From the NCBI GenBank assembly GCA_024236175.1, contig JACKKY010000003.1, positions 248,001-312,000 of the forward strand: DNA of 64,000 bases, in the 5' to 3' direction. Positions 43,268-51,077 of this stretch are shown here, in pieces. The translations under genes were made by a program, and so were the position numbers. The notes beneath the pieces are model-generated. The model was not told where the DNA came from, did no database searches, and saw only the letters and a list, made by a program, of their open reading frames with translations. Position 1 is the first letter of the stretch. Each line of letters starts with the position of its first letter. Source of the stretch: Novosphingobium sp. GTDB taxonomy: Bacteria > Pseudomonadota > Alphaproteobacteria > Sphingomonadales > Sphingomonadaceae.

Positions 43268-44535
43268 CCGAGAAGATCGAAATAGACGACCTGCTTTCAC
43301 CGCAGCTTACCGATGCCCAGCGACATGCGATCGCACAGGCTGAGGCCAATCCCATGGTCATAACCGAGGAAGCTGTGCTGGGCGCAGCGCAGCAGGCCAC
43401 GGGCCTTTCCGATTTCGGTCCCGAGGATTTTCACGAGCGGCTCCAGCTTCTCATCGATGAATGGAACGGCGACACCCGGGCCTATGCGCTGAAGCGGCAT
43501 TTCCTTTTCGGCTATGCTGTGCGTTATGCGTCAAATCGCCTGCTGATCCAGGACTGCCTCAAGCAGCATCCCGAGATCCATGATGAAGTGATCGAGCGCC
43601 CGATCATCATCGCCGGTATGCCGCGTTCGGGCACCACCCATCTGCTCAATCTGCTGGGCGCTGACACACGCCTGCGCTCCAATCCGCTTTGGGAATGCTA
43701 CGAGCCGCTGCCCAACCCTCTGGAGCCGCCACGCGCTGACGGTGTCGATCCGCGTTATGCGCGGACTGCCGAGAAGTGGGAAATGCAGCGCAAGTCCTCG
43801 CCCCTGTCGGCGGCGATGCACCCGATGGAGCCAGACCACCTGCACGAGGACATCGAATTGCAGGGACCTGACTTCGCCTCCTACAATTTCGAGTGGATTG
43901 CTCGCGCCCCGCGCTTTCGCGATCACTATCTGTCGCACGACCAGACGCCCCACTACGAATACATGAAGACGGTCTTCAAGATCCTGCAATGGCGTGATGT
44001 GCAGGCAGGCCTGCCACGCAAACGCTGGGTCACGAAATGCCCGCAACATCTCGAACAGCTGCCGGTGCTCAAACGCGTGTTCCCGGATGCGACCGTTGCG
44101 ATCACCTATCGCGATCCGGTCGAGGTGATCCAGTCAGCGATCACCATGATCGCATACGGGGAGCGCATGAGCTATCCGACAATCGATGCGCAGGGACTGC
44201 TCGAATACTGGTCCGACCGGATCGAGAAGCTGCTGCGCGCCAATGTCAGAGATCGTCATGTCTGGCCCGAAGCGCAGAGTGTCGACGTGCCCTTTGAGGT
44301 CTTCATGGCCGATGACATGGCGATCGTGCGCGCCGTGCGCGAAAAGGCGGGGCTGCCGGAAACCGACCGGGCCAACCGTGAGGTCGCCGACTTCATCGCC
44401 AGCCATCCGCGCGGCAAGCACGGTCAGATCGTCTACCACCTCGAACGCGATTTCGGCATTTCTCCAGAGGAACTCAGGAAGCGGTTCGACTTCTATTTCG
44501 AAGCCTTTCCAAAAGCACTGCGTCCGGTGAGCTGA
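43264..44535 (+). CDS. Sulfotransferase family protein (Sulfotransfer_3 type)
   Basis: The 423-aa protein has the PAPS loop PRSGTT (residues 120-125, in IIIAGMPRSGTTHLLNLL) and the 3-prime phosphate segment FPDATVAITYRDPVEVIQSAI. An acidic/histidine stretch HPMEPDHLHEDIELQGPDF may line the acceptor site. It is a distant homologue of the protein at 6694-7887 and again sits in an operon with a dehydrogenase. The start within the stop of the MBL gene suggests coupled translation. Acceptor and biological role are unknown; the C terminus (FYFEAFPKALRPVS) is family-like and complete. Confidence 0.83.
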   Translation: MTEKIEIDDLLSPQLTDAQRHAIAQAEANPMVITEEAVLGAAQQATGLSDFGPEDFHERLQLLIDEWNGDTRAYALKRHFLFGYAVRYASNRLLIQDCLKQHPEIHDEVIERPIIIAGMPRSGTTHLLNLLGADTRLRSNPLWECYEPLPNPLEPPRADGVDPRYARTAEKWEMQRKSSPLSAAMHPMEPDHLHEDIELQGPDFASYNFEWIARAPRFRDHYLSHDQTPHYEYMKTVFKILQWRDVQAGLPRKRWVTKCPQHLEQLPVLKRVFPDATVAITYRDPVEVIQSAITMIAYGERMSYPTIDAQGLLEYWSDRIEKLLRANVRDRHVWPEAQSVDVPFEVFMADDMAIVRAVREKAGLPETDRANREVADFIASHPRGKHGQIVYHLERDFGISPEELRKRFDFYFEAFPKALRPVS

Positions 44536-44924
44536 TGACGACGCATGGCCTGCATATGCAGTTTCGACCCGATTGCACGGTCGACACGCAGAATGCCTGC
44601 GCTTCGACTTGCTGACAAAATCATCGGCTGTCTGCGACACCTTCGCAGAGTGGGTATAGCAGGGGTCTGCTTTCCCAAGGCCAGCAGTCCAGGACGAACT
44701 CACCTTCAAATGGCAAGAGCAGGCGTTGCGCGGTTGCGAGGCCGGACCGATTGACCAACAATCCGGCCCTGTCCAGCGCCGGCATTTGAGAGGGGCTGAC
44801 AGTGCCGAGCCTGGTTCCGACCCATTCGGCAAAATCGGAACGCCGCTGCACCGGACTCCCGGTTTGCCGGATGGTAAATCATCATGAGCGGCGATTGGTG
44901 ATCACAGCTCGAGCCGTTCGCGCG
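44536..44924. other. Intergenic stretch between sulfotransferase and Tad genes
   Basis: This 389-base stretch separates two convergent transcription units. It contains one protein-like minus-strand frame (44621-44851, listed separately) and no recognisable terminator hairpin with a T-run, RNA gene or repeat. Confidence 0.5.
44621..44851 (-). CDS. Possible small ORF or gene remnant, unrecognised
   Basis: The 76-codon frame starts with GTG and contains protein-like stretches (RSDFAEWVGTRLGTVSP, LLLPFEGEFVLDCWPWESRP). No ribosome binding site precedes the GTG, and the frame is closed by a stop 33 bases further upstream. It has no domain I recognise. It may be the remains of a truncated gene between the sulfotransferase and the Tad genes. 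Existence as an expressed protein is doubtful. Confidence 0.22.
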   Translation of the reverse strand: MQRRSDFAEWVGTRLGTVSPSQMPALDRAGLLVNRSGLATAQRLLLPFEGEFVLDCWPWESRPLLYPLCEGVADSR

Positions 44925-45554
44925 TCAGCAGCTGTTAACTGCCAGGCCCTGGGCGTTGCTGATGACCTGATTGGTCCTCTCACGAACATTGAACGCACTT
45001 TCATAGCGAATGTCGTGGGCGTCGCGCCAGAATGCGCTAAAGATCACGGGCCGGTAGCGAAACGTAACCTCCACGAACATCACCGCGGTTCCATCTGCTG
45101 CGGTGATCCGGGTTCTGCCCCCCATGCCGCTCGCAAGTGACGCGTTGTTGCGGCCGGTGCCCTGTACGCCGTAGCGCGGGGCGACCTGAAGCGCGCCATG
45201 GCATCTTTGCCAGTTGATCATCTGGCCGGCCGAGCTGTCGGACTTGCCGTTGGGCTCCAGAGAGGAAAGCACCACCCGGCCATTCTCAGCGAAGCCGATC
45301 GAGCGCCCGATAAAATCCGCGCCGGCGAAGACCTCGTAAATATTGGATTCGTCGATGCCCGTCCGCACGCGGCCGGCATTGTCGGCCACGTTGATCGCGA
45401 TCTGGTTGATGCGCAAATGCGTCATCGCGAGATTCGCGATCTCCAGCCCGCCGAACAACAGGACCAGAAAGAGCGGCAGCGAATAGGCGAATTCGACTAG
45501 CGCGACACCGTCGTTGCAGCGCGCCAGCCTTTCAAGGAACCGGGGCCGGGTCAT
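44925..45554 (-). CDS. TadE/TadG-family pseudopilin-like protein
   Basis: The 209-aa protein has the TadE-type N terminus: a short positive segment, then GVALVEFAYSLPLFLVLLFGGLEIANLAM, a single transmembrane helix preceded by the conserved V-E-F. The remaining periplasmic part has no known enzymatic motif. TadE-like minor pseudopilins belong to Flp/Tad pilus assembly systems. The ATG at 45554 overlaps the stop of the preceding TadE gene; a TTG at 45560 is less likely. It is the third gene of a minus-strand trio with no other tad genes in the window. Confidence 0.87.
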   Translation of the reverse strand: MTRPRFLERLARCNDGVALVEFAYSLPLFLVLLFGGLEIANLAMTHLRINQIAINVADNAGRVRTGIDESNIYEVFAGADFIGRSIGFAENGRVVLSSLEPNGKSDSSAGQMINWQRCHGALQVAPRYGVQGTGRNNASLASGMGGRTRITAADGTAVMFVEVTFRYRPVIFSAFWRDAHDIRYESAFNVRERTNQVISNAQGLAVNSC

Positions 45555-46177
45555 GCGCAAACCGTCGGAGGAAGTTTCTGCCTGGCGTAGGGCTGGCTGC
45601 GGATCGCCGCCGTTGCCGTGATCTCATAGGTGTCCGCCACGCCCATGAATTTCTGGACCGGGAACAGCCGCGGCATTTCGGCCGTCACTTCGTAGAATAC
45701 CACGTCGTCCGCTCCGCCGACGCCGTCGCGCCCGGCGCTCTCGTCGAACGCGCCATTCTCATTCAGATCCTCGAAACAGTCGCCTTCGTCATAGGATCCG
45801 TTGCCGTTGTAATCGGTGACCAGCTTCTCGCTTCGACCGATGCCGGCGAAGTCGAAATAGTTCTTGATCTCGATCCGGTAGGTGGCGTCGCGCGCCACTG
45901 TATCGGACCTTCTTTCGATTGCGCAGCCGATCCTGTCTTCCACCGTCTCGCCCTCGCACCCGATCACCGGGGCCTCCATAGAACCGGCTCTCGCCACGTC
46001 GTTGAGGGCGCCTTGCACCACCGCGCGAAGATAGGCCTGGTATCCCAGATCCAGCCCCCCAAGCAGGAGGATCAGGAAGGGGATGATGACCAGCGCGAAT
46101 TCCACCACCGTCGCGCCTTGAGCATCCCTGCTCAACCGGTCGAGAAACCGGCGTGCTGTTCGCAATGGTCCAGTCAT
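45551..46177 (-). CDS. TadE-family pseudopilin-like protein with calcium-binding-type repeats
   Basis: The 208-aa protein has the TadE helix GATVVEFALVIIPFLILLLGGLDLGYQAYL and a periplasmic domain. Around residues 120-150 it contains two acidic repeats (DYNGNGSYDEGDCFEDLNEN and then NGAFDESAG) that match the D-x-N-x-N-G-x-x-D loops of dockerin/EF-hand-type calcium sites. This suggests metal-stabilised folding or adhesion outside the membrane. It overlaps the next TadE gene by ATGA and follows the von Willebrand A gene by 11 bp. Confidence 0.87.
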   Translation of the reverse strand: MTGPLRTARRFLDRLSRDAQGATVVEFALVIIPFLILLLGGLDLGYQAYLRAVVQGALNDVARAGSMEAPVIGCEGETVEDRIGCAIERRSDTVARDATYRIEIKNYFDFAGIGRSEKLVTDYNGNGSYDEGDCFEDLNENGAFDESAGRDGVGGADDVVFYEVTAEMPRLFPVQKFMGVADTYEITATAAIRSQPYARQKLPPTVCA

Positions 46178-46188
46178 GGCCGCATGCC

Positions 46189-48162
46189 CTATTTCGTTAG
46201 CCTGAGAGCGCCGATCTGATTGCCGATCTGGCGAAACCGCGCGATCAGGCTTTCCCGGTCAGCCGATGTCGTCGCTTGGTTGCTGTTGCTGGCGCAACCG
46301 GTGAGATTGGAGTTGAGCGCCGTGTCGAACCCGATGACCCACACCGAAACATTCATGTTCTTGGCGGCGTTGCAGATCATCCGAAATCGCTGCTCGTGCC
46401 GGGCTAGCTGGCTGGGACAGTTGCCGGCGCCCGTCGTGCGCATGTCGTTCTGCTCCACGCCATAGCTGCTGAGAACGTTGCAGTAGGCGGTCTGCGCGCC
46501 GTCGGTCATGAAGATGATGTGGCGATTGCACGGCATCCCGTTGTATTCTTCGCAGCCGTCGGCGAATACGCCGTCGGTCGAAATGAGCCGTGCGCCCCAC
46601 AACATGCCGATGTCGTGATAGGTGCCGCCCACGGTCTGCAACCCGGACACGTAGCTGTCCATCTCGTCGCGGCTCCATTCGTCAAGCCGGCGTGCTTCGG
46701 TCGGGCAGGCCCAGTAGCCCTGGCTGTAGGTGTAGTTCTTGATCCAGCCGGTCGTACTGGTGCTGCCGGCGCTGGAGTTCGTCGATGTGCTGCCCGCGGT
46801 GCGGGTATAGACCACGTCCGGCAGCATGGGCCGCCATCGGGTAGCATCGTTTTCGGGAATGAGATCGATGTCCAGGTCGTAGGCATCGGACGGTATCGAC
46901 ATGCTCGATCCGCCCGAGATGCTGCTGGTGGTGTCGCGTTCCTCGATACAGCCGTTCCAGCTGACTGACATCGTGCTGACGCCCGAGCCAACTGCCGCCA
47001 GCTGCTGCGCATTGTAGCTGCCGCCGGGATTGGGAACCGTGCCCGCCGCGCTGGTGGCAAGGACCATCACGCCGCCAGGTTCCTTGAAGAAGCTCGTATC
47101 GTAAGCCTCCTGACGATAAGTCCAGTTGCTGAAGCTGCGCTGGCTTGCGTAGGTCGTTGTCGTCACCACTTTCCAGCGCCGGCAGCTGCGGGACGTGCCC
47201 GATGTGTCCGGCGCGCCCGACCAGCCCCAGTCGTTGCTCTGATCGTAACCGCTGCTTCCGGAACTTCCGCGATAGGTCGTCTGGATCGTTGGATTCGGGG
47301 CCGGGCCGCCGGAATTGTTGCCTGATGATTGCACCCAGGATGAGCACTGGCTGCTCGAGAGCGAATTGCCGGTCGGCGATGATGATCCCGATCCAGACGA
47401 GCCGCTGTAGTACTCCCATGAACCGGTCGCGGTCGGCGCGTTGGCGACATAGGTCGCCTGATTGAAATTGGCCACGCGCGAGGGATAGGTCGTGCTGCTG
47501 CGGATGTAATCGGGATCGGCGTCATAGACGAGGCGGCCGACATTGACCGTGCTCGAGTAGGGAACAATGCCGTAGCGGAGGCGAAGGCCCTGCGTCTCCA
47601 GCTGCCTCTGAACCGGCTCCAGCTCGTCGTAGAGCGCCAGCACGGCATCCTGCAGCGCCTCGATCTTCGGAGTGCCTCCCACCTCGCTGGACATGGACCC
47701 GGTGACGTCGAGAACGAGCACGACGTCCGTGTTCACGAAATTCAGCGAGGCATCGCATGACACGTTGATCGGAAGACTGCTGAACCCGAAAATCTTCATG
47801 AGGACGGTTGGAACAGTCGTCGTGGCGTTGATGCGGATGATGCCGGTTTCCGGTTTCGAAATCAGCGGCTCGAACGCGGCCGTGCCGTAGTAACCCTGCG
47901 GAAAGTTGAAATCGAAGAAGCGCTTCCCGGTGTTTTGCACTTCGCTGGTGAAGCTGTCGTATTTCATCACGCGGCGGGCGGCGAGGGAAGCCGCGTCGCA
48001 AGCACTTTGCATCTTGCTCTTGGCCAGGTAGGCGCGGCTGACATCCACTCCACTTCCGATCATCGCCAGAAGCGGAATGATGGCGGCGCCGGTGATCAGC
48101 AGTGTGTTCCCGGCGTTATTGTACGTAAGCCGACGGACGAAATCGCAGACCGACCGAAGCAT
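46189..48162 (-). CDS. TadG-like protein with von Willebrand factor A domain
   Basis: The 657-aa protein has a TadE/G-like N terminus (NNAGNTLLITGAAIIPLLAMIGSGVDVSRAYLAKSKMQSACDAAS, one membrane helix). A von Willebrand A domain begins at about residue 145 with the metal site DVTGSMS (Asp152, Ser156, Ser158). The domain is interrupted by a long Ser/Gly/Tyr-rich, low-complexity insertion (about 250-325). The late part FMTDGAQTAYCN and VWVIGFDTAL completes the vWA fold. Such proteins are secreted or membrane-anchored components of Tad pilus loci, probably mediating metal-dependent adhesion. It is the first gene of the trio. Confidence 0.88.
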   Translation of the reverse strand: MLRSVCDFVRRLTYNNAGNTLLITGAAIIPLLAMIGSGVDVSRAYLAKSKMQSACDAASLAARRVMKYDSFTSEVQNTGKRFFDFNFPQGYYGTAAFEPLISKPETGIIRINATTTVPTVLMKIFGFSSLPINVSCDASLNFVNTDVVLVLDVTGSMSSEVGGTPKIEALQDAVLALYDELEPVQRQLETQGLRLRYGIVPYSSTVNVGRLVYDADPDYIRSSTTYPSRVANFNQATYVANAPTATGSWEYYSGSSGSGSSSPTGNSLSSSQCSSWVQSSGNNSGGPAPNPTIQTTYRGSSGSSGYDQSNDWGWSGAPDTSGTSRSCRRWKVVTTTTYASQRSFSNWTYRQEAYDTSFFKEPGGVMVLATSAAGTVPNPGGSYNAQQLAAVGSGVSTMSVSWNGCIEERDTTSSISGGSSMSIPSDAYDLDIDLIPENDATRWRPMLPDVVYTRTAGSTSTNSSAGSTSTTGWIKNYTYSQGYWACPTEARRLDEWSRDEMDSYVSGLQTVGGTYHDIGMLWGARLISTDGVFADGCEEYNGMPCNRHIIFMTDGAQTAYCNVLSSYGVEQNDMRTTGAGNCPSQLARHEQRFRMICNAAKNMNVSVWVIGFDTALNSNLTGCASNSNQATTSADRESLIARFRQIGNQIGALRLTK

Positions 48163-48466
48163 ACTTTCAGACTTTCGAGAGGGGGTCTCCCGGTGCCGCT
48201 TGCACCGCCCCGCCCCTTTTTTACCTCAATCGCCTTAAGAATTCGTAACCAAGGCGATTCATCACGGCGACCTTGTTCCCCCGAACTTCGTCCTGGACGT
48301 GATTGAGAATTTGGATGTCGTTGCCGCCATCCCGGTCCTCGCCTGCGGCTGGTCGCCTGTCCGGCAAATGTCCGGCCAGAAGCTCCTGGACCGAGCCGAA
48401 TGCCCGGTTCCCAAGGTTCCTTCGTTTCTTCTCGTGATTGAGCTTCAGGCGAAGGAAACGCGGCAT

Positions 48467-48486
48467 ATAAAAAACCGATAGTAACG
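48467..48486 (+). promoter_or_regulatory. 20-bp promoter-like motif, copy 1
   Basis: ATAAAAAACCGATAGTAACG matches the sequence at 51002-51021 at 19 of 20 positions. The GATAGT within it is in the place of a -10 box for plus-strand transcription, which would then run into the terminator at 48591-48634. No -35 hexamer is visible, so an activator or unusual sigma factor may be involved. The nearby KdpE-like regulator is one candidate. Confidence 0.5.
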
Positions 48487-48489
48487 CAT

Positions 48490-48634
48490 GCTCGCCGGAG
48501 CCGTTATCCAGGCGATGTCGCCTGCAGCACCCTACCCCCGCCGTCAGGTGACACCCCTTGAACAGCAGCATGCTGCAACCCCTGTAACTGGACCAGTCCG
48601 CCCGCCGCCCATGGATCGCGGACTGGTCATTTTT
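48490..48634 (+). ncRNA. Candidate C-rich trans-acting small RNA
   Basis: The predicted transcript is about 145 nt, from the promoter-like motif to a factor-independent terminator. Visible structure: hairpin CAGGCG-ATGT-CGCCTG (48509-48524), palindrome GCAGCATGCTGC (48564-48575), and the terminator stem. Between the stems lie unpaired C-rich segments: CACCCTACCCCCGCC (48529-48543), ACACCCCTTG (48551-48560) and AACCCCTG (48577-48584). C-rich loops of this kind in alphaproteobacterial sRNAs pair with G-rich ribosome binding sites. No credible coding frame runs here. The exact start is inferred. Confidence 0.5.
48591..48634 (+). terminator. Rho-independent terminator on the plus strand
   Basis: GACCAGTCCGC (48591-48601) pairs perfectly with GCGGACTGGTC (48618-48628) around a 16-base loop, followed by ATTTTT. 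No protein-coding gene on the plus strand precedes it, so it implies an unannotated transcript. The minus side has no T-run, so it is a poor terminator for the KdpDE-like operon. Confidence 0.75.
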
Positions 48635-48705
48635 CTCCGGTTACCAACCCGGCTGGCAGGTGAGATAGGCCAACAGCTTGTCGGTAAGTGCGCCTGGCGG
48701 CAGCG

Positions 48706-49386
48706 TCACACCTTGAGCCGATAGCCCAGGCCGGGTTCAGTGATCACCAGTTCCGGGTAAGACGGATCGGCTTCCACCTTCTGTCTCAGAAGCCCAATGT
48801 AAACGCGCAGATACTGGCTGTCGGCGCCTTCGCTTCCCCAACCCGCCGCAAGCAGCCGCTTGTGAGTGACCACCTTGCCCGCATTGCGGGCCAAGGCATG
48901 AAGCAGCAGGTATTCCTTGGGAGAAAGTTTGACGGGTTCACCCATCACCTCGACTTGTCGCGTGGTGAAGTCGACCTTGAGAGGACCGGCCTCGAACACC
49001 GCAACGGCTTCTTCCGATGCCTTCGCCCGCCGCACCGCGGCGCGGATTCTTGCCATGAGTTCGCCAATCTCGAACGGCTTGTTCACGTAGTCGTCGGCGC
49101 CTTCGTCCAACGCGGCGATCTTCTCGGACTCCTGGTGCCTCGCGGAAATCACGATGATCGGGACCTGGCTGGAATCCCTGATCGTCTGGATGACGGCCTT
49201 GCCGTCCATGTCGGGCAGGCCCAGATCGAGCAGCACGACATCTGGATCGCCGGCGATAACGCTGCTGATCGCGGCATTGCCGTCAATCGCAACGGTCACC
49301 TTGCAGCCTTCCGCCTTGAGCACCGGCTCCAGCACCGAAACGAGCGCAGGCTCGTCATCGACCAGAAGGACATGACCAGCCATCAT
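48706..49386 (-). CDS. OmpR-type response regulator, KdpE-like
   Basis: The 226-aa protein has a receiver (acidic pocket Asp10-Asp11, phospho-acceptor Asp54 in VVLLDLGLPDMDG, Lys103 in VNKPFEIGEL) and a winged-helix output domain (about 130-226; LSPKEYLLLHALARNAGKVVTH, ending TEPGLGYRLKV). The sequence is closest to KdpE, the potassium-responsive regulator. Its start overlaps the stop of the kinase gene (ATGA), so they form one operon. No kdpFABC genes are in the window, so the pair may have other targets. Confidence 0.9.
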   Translation of the reverse strand: MMAGHVLLVDDEPALVSVLEPVLKAEGCKVTVAIDGNAAISSVIAGDPDVVLLDLGLPDMDGKAVIQTIRDSSQVPIIVISARHQESEKIAALDEGADDYVNKPFEIGELMARIRAAVRRAKASEEAVAVFEAGPLKVDFTTRQVEVMGEPVKLSPKEYLLLHALARNAGKVVTHKRLLAAGWGSEGADSQYLRVYIGLLRQKVEADPSYPELVITEPGLGYRLKV

Positions 49387-50924
49387 GGCGCAGTTTCCCT
49401 GAACAATGGCAGCCAGATCGTAACCGAGGTGCCCGCGCGGCCTGCAATCGGCGACGTCAGTTCGATCGAGCCGTTGAAAGCTTCGACGAACCCTTTCGCG
49501 ATGGCAAGACCAAGGCCGCTTCCCTGCGGCGAGGAATGATCCCGCTTGACGCGATAGAACCGGTCGAAGACCCGATCCTGCTCCCCAATGGGAATTCCGC
49601 AGCCCTCGTCCGTCACCGTAAGCAGGCAGGTGCCGTCCCGCGTGCGGGCATCGATCTGGATGGTGGTACCCGGCTCGCTGTACTGGATCGCGTTCTGGAT
49701 GACGTTGGTCAGCGCGAGCTCGAACAGGGCGGTGTCCGCCATTACCAGCACATCCTGGCCGGGCGGAGACACACGAATCTCATGCCCGTTGGCCCGTTCT
49801 CTTGCGCGTTGGACCACCGTACGCACGACGTCGCTCACGGAGAGAACCTGCCCGGTAAGGCTTGCGCCGCCCGATTGCAATCTGCTGAGCTCCAGGAGAT
49901 TGGCGGTTATGCGGTTCAACCTGTCGCATTCATCGACAATTCCCCTCAGGAGCTTGCGCGAAGTACCGTCGTCGAGGCGGGTGCCGTAGTCGATGAGGCT
50001 CGATGCGGAAGCGCTTATCGTCGTCAGCGGCGTCCGGAGGTCGTGACTTACCGAGGACAGCAACGCTGACTTGAAGCCTTCCGCGCGCAGGTTCGCCTCG
50101 GCTTCAGCGATGGCCGACGCAAACTGCGCGCGCTCCACCGCCAGTCCGACAAGGCTCGCGAGCGCCTCGAGAAATGCCGGATCGACTTGCGCGTCTCCCG
50201 GCCCCTGAATGACAAGCGCCCCCACGCAGGAGCGGCTGCCATCGAGGCGATAGGCGACGCCGATCTCATCGCGGATCACCGCTTCGCCTGAAAGTGTCGA
50301 ATCGGCAAGCTCCCGCAAATCCTGCCGGTCAGCGAGCTGTTCCACGGCCCGAGCGCGCCCATCCCCGATAGTGAAAAGCCAGAGGCTGAAGCCAAGCCTG
50401 CCCGGTACAGTCTCTTTCAGAACTTCCTGGATCGCCGGTATGTCAGGTGCAGCCTGCAGCATCCGGCTGGTATCGAGCAGGCTCTCGAGCTGCAGGTTTG
50501 TCTTCCCAAGTTGAGAGGTCTTGTCCCTCAGGCGGCCGGAAAGCAGGCCGGATACGAATGCGCAGAGCGTGAAGATGATTGGTGGCGCAAGGTCGTTGCC
50601 GGTGTTCATTCTGAAGGTGAGAACCGGGTCCGCAAGGAAGAAATTGAAGACGGCGGATGCAGCCAACGCACAGATCAGCGAGGGAACCAGGCCCGAAGTC
50701 GCCCCGACGATAGTAATGCCGAGCACGAAAATCAGACCTGACGAGACCTCTCCCTGCAGAATCGGTTGCAGAAAGATCGCAAGGACGGCTGTGCCGCCGA
50801 GGATCAGGATCGGCTGCCAGGACGAACCAGCGCCATGGCCGAGCATCTGCCACAAACGGTAGCTTCTGCCTTTTTGAGCCATCGAGCCCATGCCAACACC
50901 ATCCGAAGCTTTTTCAGGCCACAT
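49383..50924 (-). CDS. Sensor histidine kinase, KdpD C-terminal-like
   Basis: The 513-aa kinase has a DUF4118-type membrane region (about 38-135, several hydrophobic helices: ILILGGTAVLAIFLQPIL, SSGLIFVLGITIVGATSGLV), a GAF-like linker (about 150-265), HisKA with phospho-acceptor His294 (SSVSHDLRTPL), and an HATPase domain (NVIQNAIQYSEPG, GSGLGLAIAKGFVEAF). The N-terminal universal-stress/KdpD ATP-binding half of true KdpD (about 350 residues) is missing, so this is the short form. The start at 50924 has GGGGGA upstream. It is divergent from the Pal-like gene, and the 20-bp motif lies between them. Confidence 0.9.
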   Translation of the reverse strand: MWPEKASDGVGMGSMAQKGRSYRLWQMLGHGAGSSWQPILILGGTAVLAIFLQPILQGEVSSGLIFVLGITIVGATSGLVPSLICALAASAVFNFFLADPVLTFRMNTGNDLAPPIIFTLCAFVSGLLSGRLRDKTSQLGKTNLQLESLLDTSRMLQAAPDIPAIQEVLKETVPGRLGFSLWLFTIGDGRARAVEQLADRQDLRELADSTLSGEAVIRDEIGVAYRLDGSRSCVGALVIQGPGDAQVDPAFLEALASLVGLAVERAQFASAIAEAEANLRAEGFKSALLSSVSHDLRTPLTTISASASSLIDYGTRLDDGTSRKLLRGIVDECDRLNRITANLLELSRLQSGGASLTGQVLSVSDVVRTVVQRARERANGHEIRVSPPGQDVLVMADTALFELALTNVIQNAIQYSEPGTTIQIDARTRDGTCLLTVTDEGCGIPIGEQDRVFDRFYRVKRDHSSPQGSGLGLAIAKGFVEAFNGSIELTSPIAGRAGTSVTIWLPLFRETAP

Positions 50925-51001
50925 CGCGGACGATCCCCCTGTTCCGGATTGGCCAACTATGCGGCGTCCTCAATCGACCAGGCTGCCGCACGGGTCCATG
51001 C

Positions 51002-51021
51002 ATAAAAAACCTATAGTAACG
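51002..51021 (+). promoter_or_regulatory. 20-bp promoter-like motif, copy 2 (Pal-like gene)
   Basis: ATAAAAAACCTATAGTAACG includes TATAGT (51012-51017), a five-of-six match to a -10 box. It would place the transcript start about 55 bases before the Pal-like ATG at 51078. The -35 position is unlike TTGACA, so the A-rich half of the motif may be an activator site. It also lies 78 bases from the divergent kinase start and could serve autoregulation. Confidence 0.55.
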
Positions 51022-51077
51022 TCTGCCGTCTGATCAGCGCTAACCGGCCTTCGAATCTAGCACAGGACGCCAGGATC

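Larger units (their letters stand above)
48163..48705. other. Long intergenic region holding a candidate sRNA
   Basis: This 543-base stretch lies between the start of the vWA gene and the end of the KdpE-like gene, both on the minus strand. It contains a GC-rich hairpin near the vWA start (CGGTGC-CGCTT-GCACCG, 48190-48206), followed after eight bases by a six-T run on the plus strand. It also contains the 20-bp motif at 48467-48486 and the candidate plus-strand small RNA that ends at a strong terminator (48591-48634). Confidence 0.6.

Noticed and set aside
48488..48724. 78-aa plus-strand open frame within the candidate sRNA region
   Set aside because: It runs through the terminator stem, has no ribosome binding site and a low-complexity composition; a non-coding transcript explains the signals better.
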